64,000 bases of DNA, from NCBI RefSeq assembly GCF_013348785.1, contig NZ_CP054691.1, positions 2,604,001-2,668,000 on the forward strand. Direction: 5' to 3'. The notes under the pieces are model-generated. The model did not search any database and was not told the origin of the DNA. It saw nothing but the letters and a program-made list of their open reading frames with translations. This DNA is from Gordonia sp. X0973 (GTDB lineage: Bacteria; Actinomycetota; Actinomycetes; Mycobacteriales; Mycobacteriaceae). Position 1 is the stretch's first letter; each line of letters starts with the position of its first letter. The translations under genes and the position numbers were made by a program. Below, one piece after another: positions 1 to 9,674 of this stretch.

Positions 1-73
1 ATCCGGTACCGCGCAGTCCCGATCCGCTAGACCACAGAACCACCGGCTTACTCATCAGTAGCCAGTTGTCTTT

Positions 74-98
74 GTCACGTTGTGGGGGGTTACGTGAC
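74..98. promoter_or_regulatory. Inverted repeat upstream of the carboxylase gene
   Basis: Positions 74-80 read GTCACGT and 92-98 read ACGTGAC, a 7-bp perfect inverted repeat around an 11-bp G-rich spacer. It lies about 130 bp upstream of the carboxylase start in an otherwise gene-free leader, where a transcription factor site could sit. The regulator is not identified, and the repeat is short enough to be chance. Confidence 0.3.
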
Positions 99-224
99 AG
101 TAGCCATGGTCTTTGAACCGGCTACCCCTACGATGAGAGCACCGTTCGGGGTCATTCCCGAACTGCTTCGCGTGCCCGAATCCGATCAGCCTGCCCTCAG
201 GGCGGCCCGACGCAGAGAGACCGA

Positions 225-3200
225 ATGTTTCGCCGCATCGCCATAGTCAACCGAGGTGAGGCCGCCATGCGGCTCATCAACGCCGTACGGGATCTCAACG
301 CCGAAACCGGAAACGACATCCAAACCGTCGCGCTCTACTCCGACGTCGATCGCACGGCCACCTTCGTGCGCGAGGCCGACCTCGCCTACGACCTCGGCCC
401 CGCGGCACAGCGGCCGTACCTGAACCTGGAACTGCTGGAGACGGCACTGCGCGAGACCGGCGCCGACGCGGCCTGGGTCGGCTGGGGCTTCGTGGCCGAA
501 GACCCGGCCTTCGCCGAACTGTGCGACCGCATCGGCGTCACCTTCATCGGCCCGTCCGCCGAGGCGATGCGCCAGCTCGGCGACAAGATCGGCGCCAAGC
601 TGATCGCCGAGGAGGTCGGCGTCCCCGTCGCGCCGTGGAGCCGCGGCGAGGTCTCGACGCAGGAGGAGGCCGTCGAGGCGGCCGCGAACATCGGCTACCC
701 GTTGATGCTGAAGGCCACCGCGGGCGGCGGCGGTCGCGGCATCCGCCGGGTCGACGACGAGGCCGATCTCGTCGACGCCTACCAGCGCACCCGCGACGAG
801 GCCGAGCGCGCCTTCGGCAGCGGCATCGTGTTCCTGGAGCGCCTGGTCACCGGCGCCCGCCACGTCGAGGTCCAGGTGATCTCCGACGGGGAGACCGCCT
901 GGGCCCTGGGCGTGCGCGACTGTTCGGTGCAGCGACGCAACCAGAAGGTCATCGAGGAATCGGCCTCGCCGGTGCTCTCGCCCGAGCAGGTCGACGAGGT
1001 CAAGGCAGCCGCCGAGCGCCTCGCCGTGCGCGTCGGCTACCGCGGTGCGGCCACCGTCGAATTCCTCTACCACCCCGGGGAGCAGCTGTTCGCCTTCCTG
1101 GAGGTCAACACCCGACTGCAGGTCGAGCACCCGATCACCGAGGTGACCAACAGCTTCGACCTGGTCCGCGCCCAGATCCACGTCGCCTCCGGCGGCAAAC
1201 TGGACGGCGAGAAGCCCGCCGAACGCGGTCACGCCGTCGAGGCCCGCCTCAACGCCGAAGACCCGGACCGCGATTTCGCCCCCTCGCCCGGCCATATCGT
1301 GCGGCTCAACCTGCCCACCGGGCCGGGGATCCGCGTCGACACCGGCGTCAGCGAGGGCGACACCATCCCGGCCGACTTCGATTCGATGATCGCCAAGATC
1401 ATCGCCTACGGCAGCACCCGGGAGGAGGCGCTGGGACGCCTGCGCCGCGCCATGTCGCGCACCGGTGTGGTGATCGAGGGCGGGGCCACCAACAGCAGCT
1501 TCATCATCGACCTGCTGAACCAGCCGGAGGTCATCGACGGCAGTGCCGACACCGGCTGGATCGACCGCGTGCGCGGCGAGGGCCGCCTGGTGTCGCACGA
1601 GCACTCCTCGATCGCGCTCGCCGTCGCCGCGATCGCCGCCTACGAGGAGGCCGAGAACGCCGAACTCAACCGCCTGCTGGTCACCGCGAACGGCGGCCGG
1701 CCACAGGTCCACCACGAGAGCGGCCGGCCGGTGGACTTCAAGCTGCGCGGGGTGTCCTACCGCGTCCGCGTCGCCCGGATCGGCGGCCACCGCTTCCGCA
1801 TCGTCATCGAGGCCGGCGGCGACGTCCGCACCGCCGACGTCGACCTCGAGCGCTTCGACCAATACTCGGCGCAGCTCACCGTCAACGGCAAGCGCTACCG
1901 CCTGCTGACCGACACGCACGGCCCGATCTCCCTCGTCGACGTGGAGGGGGTCACCCACCGCGTCAGCCGCGACGAGGGTGGCGTCATGCGCGCCCCGGCG
2001 CCGGCGCTCGTCATCGCGACCCCGCTGCAGGTCGGCGACGAGGTCGAGCCCGGCGACCCGGTCATCGTGCTGGAGAGCATGAAGATGGAGACCGTGCTGC
2101 GCGCCCCGTTCAAGGCGCGACTGCGGGAGTGCGAGGTCATCGTCGGCGCCCAGGTGGAGGCCGGCGCACCTATGCTGCGCCTCGAGCCCCTGGAGGACGA
2201 GGCCGAAGAGGCGAGCACCGAGACCGAGGCCGTCGTCCTCGACCTCCCGGAGGCCCCCGCCGACGTCGATCCCGTGGAGCGCGCCGACCGCGACCGCGAG
2301 GAGCTGCGCAGCCTGCTGCTCGGCTTCGACGTCAACCCGGACGAGAACCGCCGCCTGCTCGACGAGTACCTGGAGGCCCGGAGCACCGTCGCCGCGCAGG
2401 ACGGCCCGCCGCTGGCGCAGGAGGCCGAGCTCATCGACGTCTTCGCCGACCTGGCCGAGCTGGCCCGGATCCGCCCGAAGGACGACGAGCACGTCGACGA
2501 GCGGGTGCACAGCGCGCGCGAACACTTCCACACCTATCTGCAAAGTCTCGACGTGGACGTCGCTGGCATCCCGGATTCGTTCCAGACGCGGCTGCGATAC
2601 GCGCTGGGCCACTACGGGATCACCAAGCTCGAGCGCAACACCGACCTCGAGGGTGCGGTGTTCCGCTCCTTCCTGGCGTTGCAGCGCCAGGACGAGACCG
2701 CCCAGGTGATCGCGGCACTGCTGCGCCTGTGGCTCTCGGAGCCGACACCGGCGCCGGAACTGCGCGATCCGGTGGGCTCGTCGTTGGAACGGTTGGCCTC
2801 GGCCACCCAGGTCCGCTTCCCCGCGCTGGCCGACCTGGCCCGCGGCGTCCTGCACGCCTGGTTCGGGCGCCCGCGCCTGCACGAGACGCGTGAGGCCGTC
2901 TTCTCCGATGCGCGCAAACACCTCGACCACCTCGACGCGAACCCCGACGCCGCCGACCGCTCGCAGCGCATCGCCGCGATGGTCGGCAGCACCGAGCCGC
3001 TCGTCGGGTTGCTCGGACAGCGCTTGGCCGAGGGCCTGGACAACGGCGTCATGCTCGAAGTCCTGACCCGTCGCTACTACGGCAACAAGGGGCTCTCGGC
3101 CGTCGAGGCGCGCACGGCCGGCGGCTGTGCGTTCGTCACCGCGCAGCGGGACGGATCGATGCTCGTCTCCGCTGCCACCGACTTCGCCGGACTCCCCTCC

Positions 3201-5678
3201 GCGATGACCGGGCTCGCCGAACTCGGCGACGGATCGGCGTCGATCGACGCCGACATCTACGTCAGCTGGCCCGACCAGCCGAAGAACCCCGACGAGATGG
3301 CCGCGGCGCTGCACGACGTCGTCAGTGCCCAGGCACTACCGAGTCAGATCCACCGCGTCACCATCACGGTGGCCGCCGCCGACGCCGGTTCGATGCACGA
3401 CCACTACACGTTCCGCCCCTCGGCGACCGGGTTGACCGAGGACCGCCTGATCCGCGGCCTGCACCCCTACATCGCACAGCGGATGCAGATGGAGCGGTGG
3501 CGCAAATTCGACCTGACCCGCCTCCCGTCGTCGGATGAAGAGGTATACCTCTACCGCTGTGTCGCCAAGACCAATCCGGCCGACGAGCGGCTGGTCGCGT
3601 TCACCCAGCTGCGCGACCTGACCGCCGTCGAGGAGGACGGCCGACTGCTGACGCTGCCGACCGCGGAGACCAACTTCGCGACCTGCGTCGACTCCATCCG
3701 TCGCGCGCAGTCGCAGCGCCCGCGCAACCGGCGGTTCAACACCAACCGGATCGTCATGTACATCTGGCCGCCGATCGACGTCTCCAGCGAACAGTTCCGC
3801 TTCGTCGTGGAGCACACGTTGGGCAATTCGGTGTCCACCGAAGGTGCCGGGATCGAGGAGATCCTGCTCATCGGGCGCCAGCGCGACAAGGAGACCGGTG
3901 AACTGCGCAAGATCGCCGCGCACATCACGACCGACGCGGCCGGCGACACCCAGATCACCGTCGGCGACCCCGACGACGACGCGGTGGAGCCGCTCGACGA
4001 GTACCGGCAGAAGGTGCTGCGCGCCAGCAGCCGCGGCACCGCCTACCCGTACGAGGTGACCGGTTTCCTCGGCGAGTTCGCGGAGTACGACCTCGACGAG
4101 TCCGACGAGCTGGTCCCGGTGAACCGCGCCAAGGGCGGCAACACGGCCGCCGTGGTCGTCGGCACCATCACCACGCCGTCGACGAAATACCCCGAGGGCA
4201 TCACCCGCGTGATCGTGCTCAGCGATCCGACGAAGTCGCTCGGCTCCCTGGCCGAACCGGAATGCCGTCGGATCATCGCCGCCCTCGACCTGGCCGAGCG
4301 CCTGGCTGTGCCGGTCGAGTGGTACGCCCTCTCGTCGGGGGCCGCGGTCGAGATGGACTCGGGCACCGAGAACCTGGACTGGGTGGCTGCGGCGCTCAAG
4401 CGCATCGTCGAGTTCACCCAGGACGGCCACGAGATCAACATCGTCGTCACCGGGATCAACGTCGGCGGCCAGGCGTACTGGAATGCCGAGGCCACGATGC
4501 TCATGCACACCAAGGGCATCCTGGTGATGACCCCGGATTCGGCGATGGTGCTCACCGGCAAGCAGGCGCTGGACTTCTCCGGCGGCGTCTCCGCCGAGGA
4601 CAACTTCGGCATCGGCGGCTACGACCGGGTGATGGGCCCCAACGGCGAGGGCCAGTACTGGGCCTCGGACCTGCCTGCGGCCCGCGACGTCCTCATGTAC
4701 CACTACGAGCACAGCTACGTGGTGCCCGGGGAACAGCGTCCGCGTGACGCCGAGTCGAGCGACCCGGTCGACCGGGACATCTCCGATTTCCCGCATACCG
4801 TCGACGGCAGCGAGTTCGCGACGGTCGGCGAGATCTTCTCCGCCGAGAAGAACCCGGATCGTAAGAAGCCCTTCGACATCCGTGCCGTGATGCGCGCGGT
4901 CGCCGACCAGGACCACCCGACGATCGAGCGCTGGGCGGGCATGGCGGACGCGGAGAACACCGTCGTCACCGATGCGCACCTGGGCGGCACGCCGGTGTGT
5001 CTGATCGGGATCGAGTCCAAGCCGGTCCCCCGCCGCGGCTTCGTGCCGACCGACGGGCCGGACACGTTCACGGCGGGCACGTTGTTCCCGTTGTCGTCGA
5101 AAAAGGCTGCGCGCGCGATCAATTCGGCCAGCGGCAACCGGCCGTTGGTGGTCCTGGCGAACCTGTCGGGCTTCGACGGCTCACCGGAGTCGATGCGCAA
5201 GCTGCAGCTCGAGTACGGCGCCGAGATCGGCCGGGCCATCGTCAACTTCGACGGCCCGATCGTGTTCTGCGTGATCTCGCGCTACCACGGCGGCGCGTTC
5301 GTCGTCTTCTCCAAGGCGCTGAACCCGAATATGACCGTGCTCGCCCTCGAGGGCTCGTTCGCCTCCGTGCTCGGCGGCGCACCCGCCGCCGCCGTCGTCT
5401 TCGCCGGCGACGTGCGGTCGCGCACCGGTGCCGATCCGCGCGTGGAGGAACTCGAGACGCGGCTGGCCGCGGCGACCGGCACCGACCGGGCCACCCTGGC
5501 GGCCGAACTCGACGACCTGCGGGCCGCGGTGCGGGCGGAGAAGATCTCCGAGATCGCCGCCGAGTTCGACGCGGTCCACAACATCGAGCGCGCCGTCGAG
5601 GTCGGTTCCGCCGACGCAGTGATCACGGCCTCCGACCTGCGGCCGCGGATCATCCAGACGATCCGCGGCGCGCGGTAG
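225..5678 (+). CDS. Giant fused acyl-CoA carboxylase (biotin carboxylase, BCCP and carboxyltransferase in one chain)
   Basis: This 1817-aa protein carries all three parts of a biotin-dependent acyl-CoA carboxylase in one chain. The N-terminus (IAIVNRGEAAMR, then the ATP-grasp glycine loop GGGGRGIR near residues 167-174) is biotin carboxylase, to about residue 450. A biotin carrier domain follows with ESMKMET, biotinylated lysine about K620. The C-terminal half (about 1250-1780) resembles carboxyltransferase, including a glycine-rich LGGAPAAAVVFAGD segment. Most acyl-CoA carboxylases in this order split these jobs between AccA and AccD chains of 500-700 aa; long fused forms are known in Rhodococcus and Gordonia, often named fused acetyl/propionyl-CoA carboxylase alpha/methylmalonyl-CoA decarboxylase alpha. 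The substrate acyl-CoA cannot be read from sequence. The ATG follows an AGAGAG ribosome site. It ends tail-to-tail with the SDR gene, overlapping 29 bp. Confidence 0.93.
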   Translation: MFRRIAIVNRGEAAMRLINAVRDLNAETGNDIQTVALYSDVDRTATFVREADLAYDLGPAAQRPYLNLELLETALRETGADAAWVGWGFVAEDPAFAELCDRIGVTFIGPSAEAMRQLGDKIGAKLIAEEVGVPVAPWSRGEVSTQEEAVEAAANIGYPLMLKATAGGGGRGIRRVDDEADLVDAYQRTRDEAERAFGSGIVFLERLVTGARHVEVQVISDGETAWALGVRDCSVQRRNQKVIEESASPVLSPEQVDEVKAAAERLAVRVGYRGAATVEFLYHPGEQLFAFLEVNTRLQVEHPITEVTNSFDLVRAQIHVASGGKLDGEKPAERGHAVEARLNAEDPDRDFAPSPGHIVRLNLPTGPGIRVDTGVSEGDTIPADFDSMIAKIIAYGSTREEALGRLRRAMSRTGVVIEGGATNSSFIIDLLNQPEVIDGSADTGWIDRVRGEGRLVSHEHSSIALAVAAIAAYEEAENAELNRLLVTANGGRPQVHHESGRPVDFKLRGVSYRVRVARIGGHRFRIVIEAGGDVRTADVDLERFDQYSAQLTVNGKRYRLLTDTHGPISLVDVEGVTHRVSRDEGGVMRAPAPALVIATPLQVGDEVEPGDPVIVLESMKMETVLRAPFKARLRECEVIVGAQVEAGAPMLRLEPLEDEAEEASTETEAVVLDLPEAPADVDPVERADRDREELRSLLLGFDVNPDENRRLLDEYLEARSTVAAQDGPPLAQEAELIDVFADLAELARIRPKDDEHVDERVHSAREHFHTYLQSLDVDVAGIPDSFQTRLRYALGHYGITKLERNTDLEGAVFRSFLALQRQDETAQVIAALLRLWLSEPTPAPELRDPVGSSLERLASATQVRFPALADLARGVLHAWFGRPRLHETREAVFSDARKHLDHLDANPDAADRSQRIAAMVGSTEPLVGLLGQRLAEGLDNGVMLEVLTRRYYGNKGLSAVEARTAGGCAFVTAQRDGSMLVSAATDFAGLPSAMTGLAELGDGSASIDADIYVSWPDQPKNPDEMAAALHDVVSAQALPSQIHRVTITVAAADAGSMHDHYTFRPSATGLTEDRLIRGLHPYIAQRMQMERWRKFDLTRLPSSDEEVYLYRCVAKTNPADERLVAFTQLRDLTAVEEDGRLLTLPTAETNFATCVDSIRRAQSQRPRNRRFNTNRIVMYIWPPIDVSSEQFRFVVEHTLGNSVSTEGAGIEEILLIGRQRDKETGELRKIAAHITTDAAGDTQITVGDPDDDAVEPLDEYRQKVLRASSRGTAYPYEVTGFLGEFAEYDLDESDELVPVNRAKGGNTAAVVVGTITTPSTKYPEGITRVIVLSDPTKSLGSLAEPECRRIIAALDLAERLAVPVEWYALSSGAAVEMDSGTENLDWVAAALKRIVEFTQDGHEINIVVTGINVGGQAYWNAEATMLMHTKGILVMTPDSAMVLTGKQALDFSGGVSAEDNFGIGGYDRVMGPNGEGQYWASDLPAARDVLMYHYEHSYVVPGEQRPRDAESSDPVDRDISDFPHTVDGSEFATVGEIFSAEKNPDRKKPFDIRAVMRAVADQDHPTIERWAGMADAENTVVTDAHLGGTPVCLIGIESKPVPRRGFVPTDGPDTFTAGTLFPLSSKKAARAINSASGNRPLVVLANLSGFDGSPESMRKLQLEYGAEIGRAIVNFDGPIVFCVISRYHGGAFVVFSKALNPNMTVLALEGSFASVLGGAPAAAVVFAGDVRSRTGADPRVEELETRLAAATGTDRATLAAELDDLRAAVRAEKISEIAAEFDAVHNIERAVEVGSADAVITASDLRPRIIQTIRGAR

Positions 5679-6588
5679 TCGGCGCCCCCTGCTGGACCGC
5701 CTTCTTCGGCGGCGCCTTGCGCGCCAGGCGGTCGAATTGGTCGTTGGCGACGCGCATCGCGACCTCGTAGGGGAAGGCGAACTTCCGCGACCACCAGTAG
5801 CCGAAGCGGATATCGAAGGACGTGTACACGATGTACCGGTTCTTCTTGATGCCCTTGATGATCGCGGCGGCGGCTTTCTCCGGTGAGGCGGCCATCTTGT
5901 GGAAGCCGCCGATGGCCGCGGCGACCTCTTCGTTCTCCCGGTCGATCCCGACGATATCGACGGTGTTGACCAGCGGGGTCGCGACGGCGCCCGGGCAGAC
6001 GAGGCTGACGCCGATGCGGTGGCGGCGCAGGTCGAAGCGCAGGACCTCGGAGACGCCGCGCAGGCCGAACTTGCTGGCGCTGTAGGCGGCATGCCACGGC
6101 AGGGCGAGCAGACCCGCCGCCGACGACACGTTGACGAGCTGGCCGCCCTTCCCGCGGGCCACCATCTGCGGCACAAAGCTCTCGATGATGTGGATGGGGC
6201 CCATGAGGTTCACGTCCACCATCGATTTCCAGTGCTTGTGCTCGAGGTTCTCGACGGTCCCCCACGCCGAGATACCGGCGATGTTCATCACCACGTCCAT
6301 CACGCCGACCTCGGCGTCGACGTTCTTGGCGAACTTGACGACCCACTCGTAGTCCGAGACGTCACCGGCCTTGTGGTAGAGCACGCTGCCACCGGCGGCG
6401 GCGATCTCGGCGGCCACCTCGTCGAGGGGCTCGGGATGCAGGTCGGTGATGACGAGCTCGGCGCCCTCGGCGGCGCAGGCCAGGGCGGTGGCGCGGCCGA
6501 TTCCGCTGGCGGCACCGGTTATCAGGACCTTCTTCCCGCGCAACGACGGCACGGGCGGGGCCATGTAGAACCAATCTTTGACAGTCAT
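5650..6588 (-). CDS. Short-chain dehydrogenase/reductase
   Basis: A 312-aa classical SDR, an NAD(P)-dependent oxidoreductase. The Rossmann glycine motif GAASGIG spans residues 25-31, the NAG-like motif is NIAG at 102-105, and the catalytic set is S156, Y169 and K173 within YSASK. The C-terminal extension of about 60 residues is longer than in a minimal SDR and ends in a basic, low-complexity tail. Substrate is unknown; mycobacterial SDRs of this size often act on lipids or steroids. Its 3' end overlaps the convergent carboxylase gene by 29 bp, so the two transcripts are antisense there. Confidence 0.9.
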   Translation of the reverse strand: MTVKDWFYMAPPVPSLRGKKVLITGAASGIGRATALACAAEGAELVITDLHPEPLDEVAAEIAAAGGSVLYHKAGDVSDYEWVVKFAKNVDAEVGVMDVVMNIAGISAWGTVENLEHKHWKSMVDVNLMGPIHIIESFVPQMVARGKGGQLVNVSSAAGLLALPWHAAYSASKFGLRGVSEVLRFDLRRHRIGVSLVCPGAVATPLVNTVDIVGIDRENEEVAAAIGGFHKMAASPEKAAAAIIKGIKKNRYIVYTSFDIRFGYWWSRKFAFPYEVAMRVANDQFDRLARKAPPKKAVQQGAPTTARRGSSG

Positions 6589-6613
6589 GCCCCCAAGCCT
6601 AGGACGACTGTGC

Positions 6614-7645
6614 TCAGATGGGGAGCTTGCCGCCGAACAAGCCGTAGACGACGGCGAGCATCGCCTTGAGGATCTCCGAGCCCGAGTCGGCGACCGGACC
6701 GACCATGAACTGGGTGATCCCGCCCAGATCGCCGGAGCGCATCATCTGCTGGATCGCCGGCAGGAGACCGCCCAGACCGGGTGCACCGGCGCGGTTGTCC
6801 CCACCGTCGAGCAGACCCGACCCGGCCGAGGAGCCGGTGAGGTAGTTCAGGGCGCCGTCGGTGATGGCCGTCGCGTACTTGAGCTGACCGTCGTGGGCGG
6901 CGAGCGCAGCCGCCTCGGTCGGGTTGGCCATGTTGCCCATCTCCACGAACACCAGCGGCACGTGCGTGGTGTTGGGACCGGCGACGTCGGAGCGCTCCTG
7001 GATGCCGTCGACCGCGCCCACGTAGTTGGACGGGGTGAAACCGGCCTTCTTGAAGTTGTCGCGCATCAGGTTCGACGCCTTGCGGCCCTCGCCGCGCTGG
7101 ACGGCGTCGGCCTTCTTGTCCGGCAGCGGGAGCTTCGGGACGATGAGGTGGAAGCCGCTCTTACCCGGATCGGAACCCTTGCCGGAGGAGTCGGCGTGGA
7201 TGCTGATCGCCAGGCTGGCGCCCGAGGCGTTGGCGGCCGCGGTGCGCTCGTTGATGCATCCGCCCCACCCGGTGTCGTTGGGACGGCTGAGCACGACGCG
7301 CGCGCCCTGGCTCTCCAGCGCCCCCTTGACGAGCTGGGCGACCTGCCAGTTGACGGTGTGCTCGGTGGCGCCGTTGACCCCGGTGGCGCCGGTGGTCTGG
7401 CAGTCCTTCATCCCGCCCCGCCCGTCGGGCACCTGCTTGGTCAGCGAATGTCCGGCCGCCGACGCCTGGTGGCCGGGGTCGAGGAAGACGGTCTTGCCCG
7501 AAAGCTGCTTGGCCGGTGCCGGAGCCGGTGCTGCGGGAGCCGGTGCTGCGGGTGCGGATCGCGGGGCCGCGCTGACGCTCGGCGCCAGGGCGATCGACGC
7601 CGAGACGGCCGCGAACATCGCGACGGCGGAAAGGGACTTGCGCAT
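6614..7645 (-). CDS. Secreted N-acetylmuramoyl-L-alanine amidase (Rv3717-like)
   Basis: A 343-aa exported Amidase_3-type zinc hydrolase that would cut the amide bond between muramic acid and the stem peptide. The N-terminus MRKSLSAVAMFAAVS has a basic n-region and hydrophobic core with a likely cleavage after about residue 26, followed by an Ala/Pro linker. The zinc motif begins at FLDPGH (H59), and HADSSGKG holds a further ligand. Size and layout match Rv3717/Ami1 of M. tuberculosis with a C-terminal extension. I chose the ATG at 7645 because GGAGG sits 11 nt upstream; an in-frame codon 30 nt earlier lacks this. Confidence 0.9.
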   Translation of the reverse strand: MRKSLSAVAMFAAVSASIALAPSVSAAPRSAPAAPAPAAPAPAPAKQLSGKTVFLDPGHQASAAGHSLTKQVPDGRGGMKDCQTTGATGVNGATEHTVNWQVAQLVKGALESQGARVVLSRPNDTGWGGCINERTAAANASGASLAISIHADSSGKGSDPGKSGFHLIVPKLPLPDKKADAVQRGEGRKASNLMRDNFKKAGFTPSNYVGAVDGIQERSDVAGPNTTHVPLVFVEMGNMANPTEAAALAAHDGQLKYATAITDGALNYLTGSSAGSGLLDGGDNRAGAPGLGGLLPAIQQMMRSGDLGGITQFMVGPVADSGSEILKAMLAVVYGLFGGKLPI

Positions 7646-7776
7646 GATTCGGTCAACCTCCGGTGAAAACACCACTAGTCACATCAGTAACATCTGTACC
7701 AAGTGAAACATTGCTCGAACCTCGATCTCCAGCCCGGGCGGCACTTGTTAGCAGGATGTGACCTGCAAATCGGACA

Positions 7777-8817
7777 TCACCGGCCCGCGGCGGACTCCGC
7801 GTCGTAGCGCAGCAGGCTCAGGACGCCGAACTCGTCATTCTGGTCGACTTTTCCCAGTGCCGCACCGGCCGCGGCGGCCCGCGCCTCGTCCATCCCCGCT
7901 CCGATCATCACGACCACCGTCGCCGCGGTGCCCGCCCGCGTCGGCCCGCGCGTCGCGCGCACCCGTCCGCCCACCGCGGAGAAGTCGAGGGTCCCGGTGT
8001 AAACGTCGGAGACCACGCGGGTCCACCCTTTCAGCCGGTAGCAACCCGCCGGAGGGCGTTCCAACAATCGCGCCAGGGCGCGCGGGTTCACCGGCTCGTC
8101 GCTCTCCCAGGTGACCTGCTGGTAGTGCTCGTGCTCGTGCTCGTGCGCGTGGTCGTCGTCGGCCGCGCGCAGCAACTCGTCGAGCGTCAGTTGCCTGGCC
8201 CCGACGTCGACCGGCCGATGACGGGCGTCGACCAACAGCGCCGGATCGATCACCGCCTCGCGCGTGACGATCCGCGGTGCCGAGTCGTTGACGGCGTCGA
8301 GCGCCCCGTGCACGGCGGCGAGAGCCGCCTCGTCGACGAGGTCGGCCTTGTTCACCACGATCAGATCGGCCACCGCGGCCTGGCGCAGCACCGTGGCGGG
8401 CAACGCGCCATCGGCATGGGACGCGGCGTCCAGCACGTAGACGAGGCCGCCGTAGGCCGCCCGCGGATCGGTCATCGCGGCGACCCGCGATAGCAGGGCC
8501 CGCGGATCGGCGATACCCGAGGCCTCGACGAGAACGGCGTCGAGATCGGCGGCGACCAGCCGCGACACCGCGTCTTCGAATCCGTCCGAATCCGTGGTGC
8601 AACAGAGGCAGCCGTTGCCGAATCCGACCACCCCGTCGACCTGACCCGCGACCAGCAGCGCGTCGACGTTCACCGCGCCGAAATCATTGACGATCACACC
8701 GAATCGGGCCTGATCCGCATGCCGCAGGACATGGTTGAGCAAGGTCGTCTTCCCCGCACCGAGGAAGCCGGCGAGAATGATGACCGGGATGGGCGTGGCG
8801 GCGTCGGCCCGAATCAC
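7777..8817 (-). CDS. CobW/COG0523-family metallochaperone GTPase
   Basis: A 346-aa G3E-family GTPase, related to CobW, YjiA and ZNG1 proteins that load or traffic zinc or other metals. It has a Walker A loop GFLGAGKT (residues 17-24), the metal-binding CxCC motif (C70, C72, C73), a NKAD guanine motif, and a histidine-rich stretch (HAHEHEHEH) before the CobW C-terminal domain. The GTG start at 8817 forms a GTGA overlap with the stop of trhO, so translation is coupled. No zinc-uptake genes or Zur-like site are visible nearby, so the metal client is unknown. Confidence 0.88.
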   Translation of the reverse strand: MIRADAATPIPVIILAGFLGAGKTTLLNHVLRHADQARFGVIVNDFGAVNVDALLVAGQVDGVVGFGNGCLCCTTDSDGFEDAVSRLVAADLDAVLVEASGIADPRALLSRVAAMTDPRAAYGGLVYVLDAASHADGALPATVLRQAAVADLIVVNKADLVDEAALAAVHGALDAVNDSAPRIVTREAVIDPALLVDARHRPVDVGARQLTLDELLRAADDDHAHEHEHEHYQQVTWESDEPVNPRALARLLERPPAGCYRLKGWTRVVSDVYTGTLDFSAVGGRVRATRGPTRAGTAATVVVMIGAGMDEARAAAAGAALGKVDQNDEFGVLSLLRYDAESAAGR

Positions 8818-9671
8818 GGCACCCGACTCCCTGAACAGCTGCCGCACACGACCATCAATTCCCGACCGTCGCGGTCGGGATAGTTCGCCACATTCTTCGT
8901 GGGCTCGCCGCATTGCGCGCATTGACCGATGACCGCGGTGTGATCGGAGTAATCGACACTCATCCGCCCGTCGAACACGTACACCGATCCCTCCCACAGT
9001 CCATCGTCGCCGAACTCTTCGGCATATCGGACTATTCCGCCATCGATCTGGTATACCTCGGTGAATCCGCGCTCGACCAGAAGCGAACTGAGCACCTCGC
9101 AGCGCACACCACCGGTGCAATAGGTGATGACCGGCCGGTTCACGAATTCGTCGAACTCCCCGTCGTCGACGAGCCGGAGCAGATCGCGGGTCGTCTTCGC
9201 CCGCGGGACGACCGCATTGCGGAAGCGACCGATCTGCGCCTCGATCTCGTTTCGACCGTCGAGAAAGACGACCTCCTCCGCACGGTTCTCGACCATCGCG
9301 TTCACCTGGACCGGACTCAGGTGTACCCCGCCGCCGACCACACCGTCCGCGTCGACGCGCACCCGCCCGGCATCGCCGAAGGTCACCATCTCCGGACGCA
9401 CCTTGACCGAGAGCTTGGGGAAATCGGCGCCGGTACCATCGGACCACTTCACATCGGCATTCTTGAAAGCGGGATACTGGCGGGTGGCGCGCACATAACG
9501 TTTCACGTCGGGCAGATCCCCGCCGACGGTGACGTTGATACCGTGGGGCGAGACGACGATCCGCCCGCGCAGATTCGACGCCGACGCGATGCCGAGCTGC
9601 CACAGGCGGATCGCCTCGGGATCGGCCAGCGGCGCGAACACGTAGAACAACACAATCTTGGGAGTCGCCAC
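8814..9671 (-). CDS. trhO: Rhodanese-family tRNA uridine 5-hydroxylase TrhO
   Basis: A 285-aa protein of the former UPF0176 family, which uses molecular oxygen to hydroxylate wobble U34 of some tRNAs. It has the N-terminal ferredoxin-like domain (KIVLFYVFAPLADPEA) and a central rhodanese domain with the active loop CTGGVR, catalytic C185. The C-terminus carries paired cysteines (CAQCGEP and CGSCSG) typical of the family's zinc-ribbon-like tail. It is followed by the CobW gene through a 4-bp GTGA overlap, and its ATG lies only 3 bp from the ATG of the divergent lipoprotein gene. Confidence 0.92.
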   Translation of the reverse strand: MATPKIVLFYVFAPLADPEAIRLWQLGIASASNLRGRIVVSPHGINVTVGGDLPDVKRYVRATRQYPAFKNADVKWSDGTGADFPKLSVKVRPEMVTFGDAGRVRVDADGVVGGGVHLSPVQVNAMVENRAEEVVFLDGRNEIEAQIGRFRNAVVPRAKTTRDLLRLVDDGEFDEFVNRPVITYCTGGVRCEVLSSLLVERGFTEVYQIDGGIVRYAEEFGDDGLWEGSVYVFDGRMSVDYSDHTAVIGQCAQCGEPTKNVANYPDRDGRELMVVCGSCSGSRVP

Positions 9672-9674
9672 AAC

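Noticed and set aside
186..3314. A 1042-codon open frame on the strand opposite the carboxylase gene.
   Set aside because: It is the antisense shadow of a high-GC gene: Asp/Arg/Val-rich, no domains, no ribosome site, and the plus-strand carboxylase is unmistakable.
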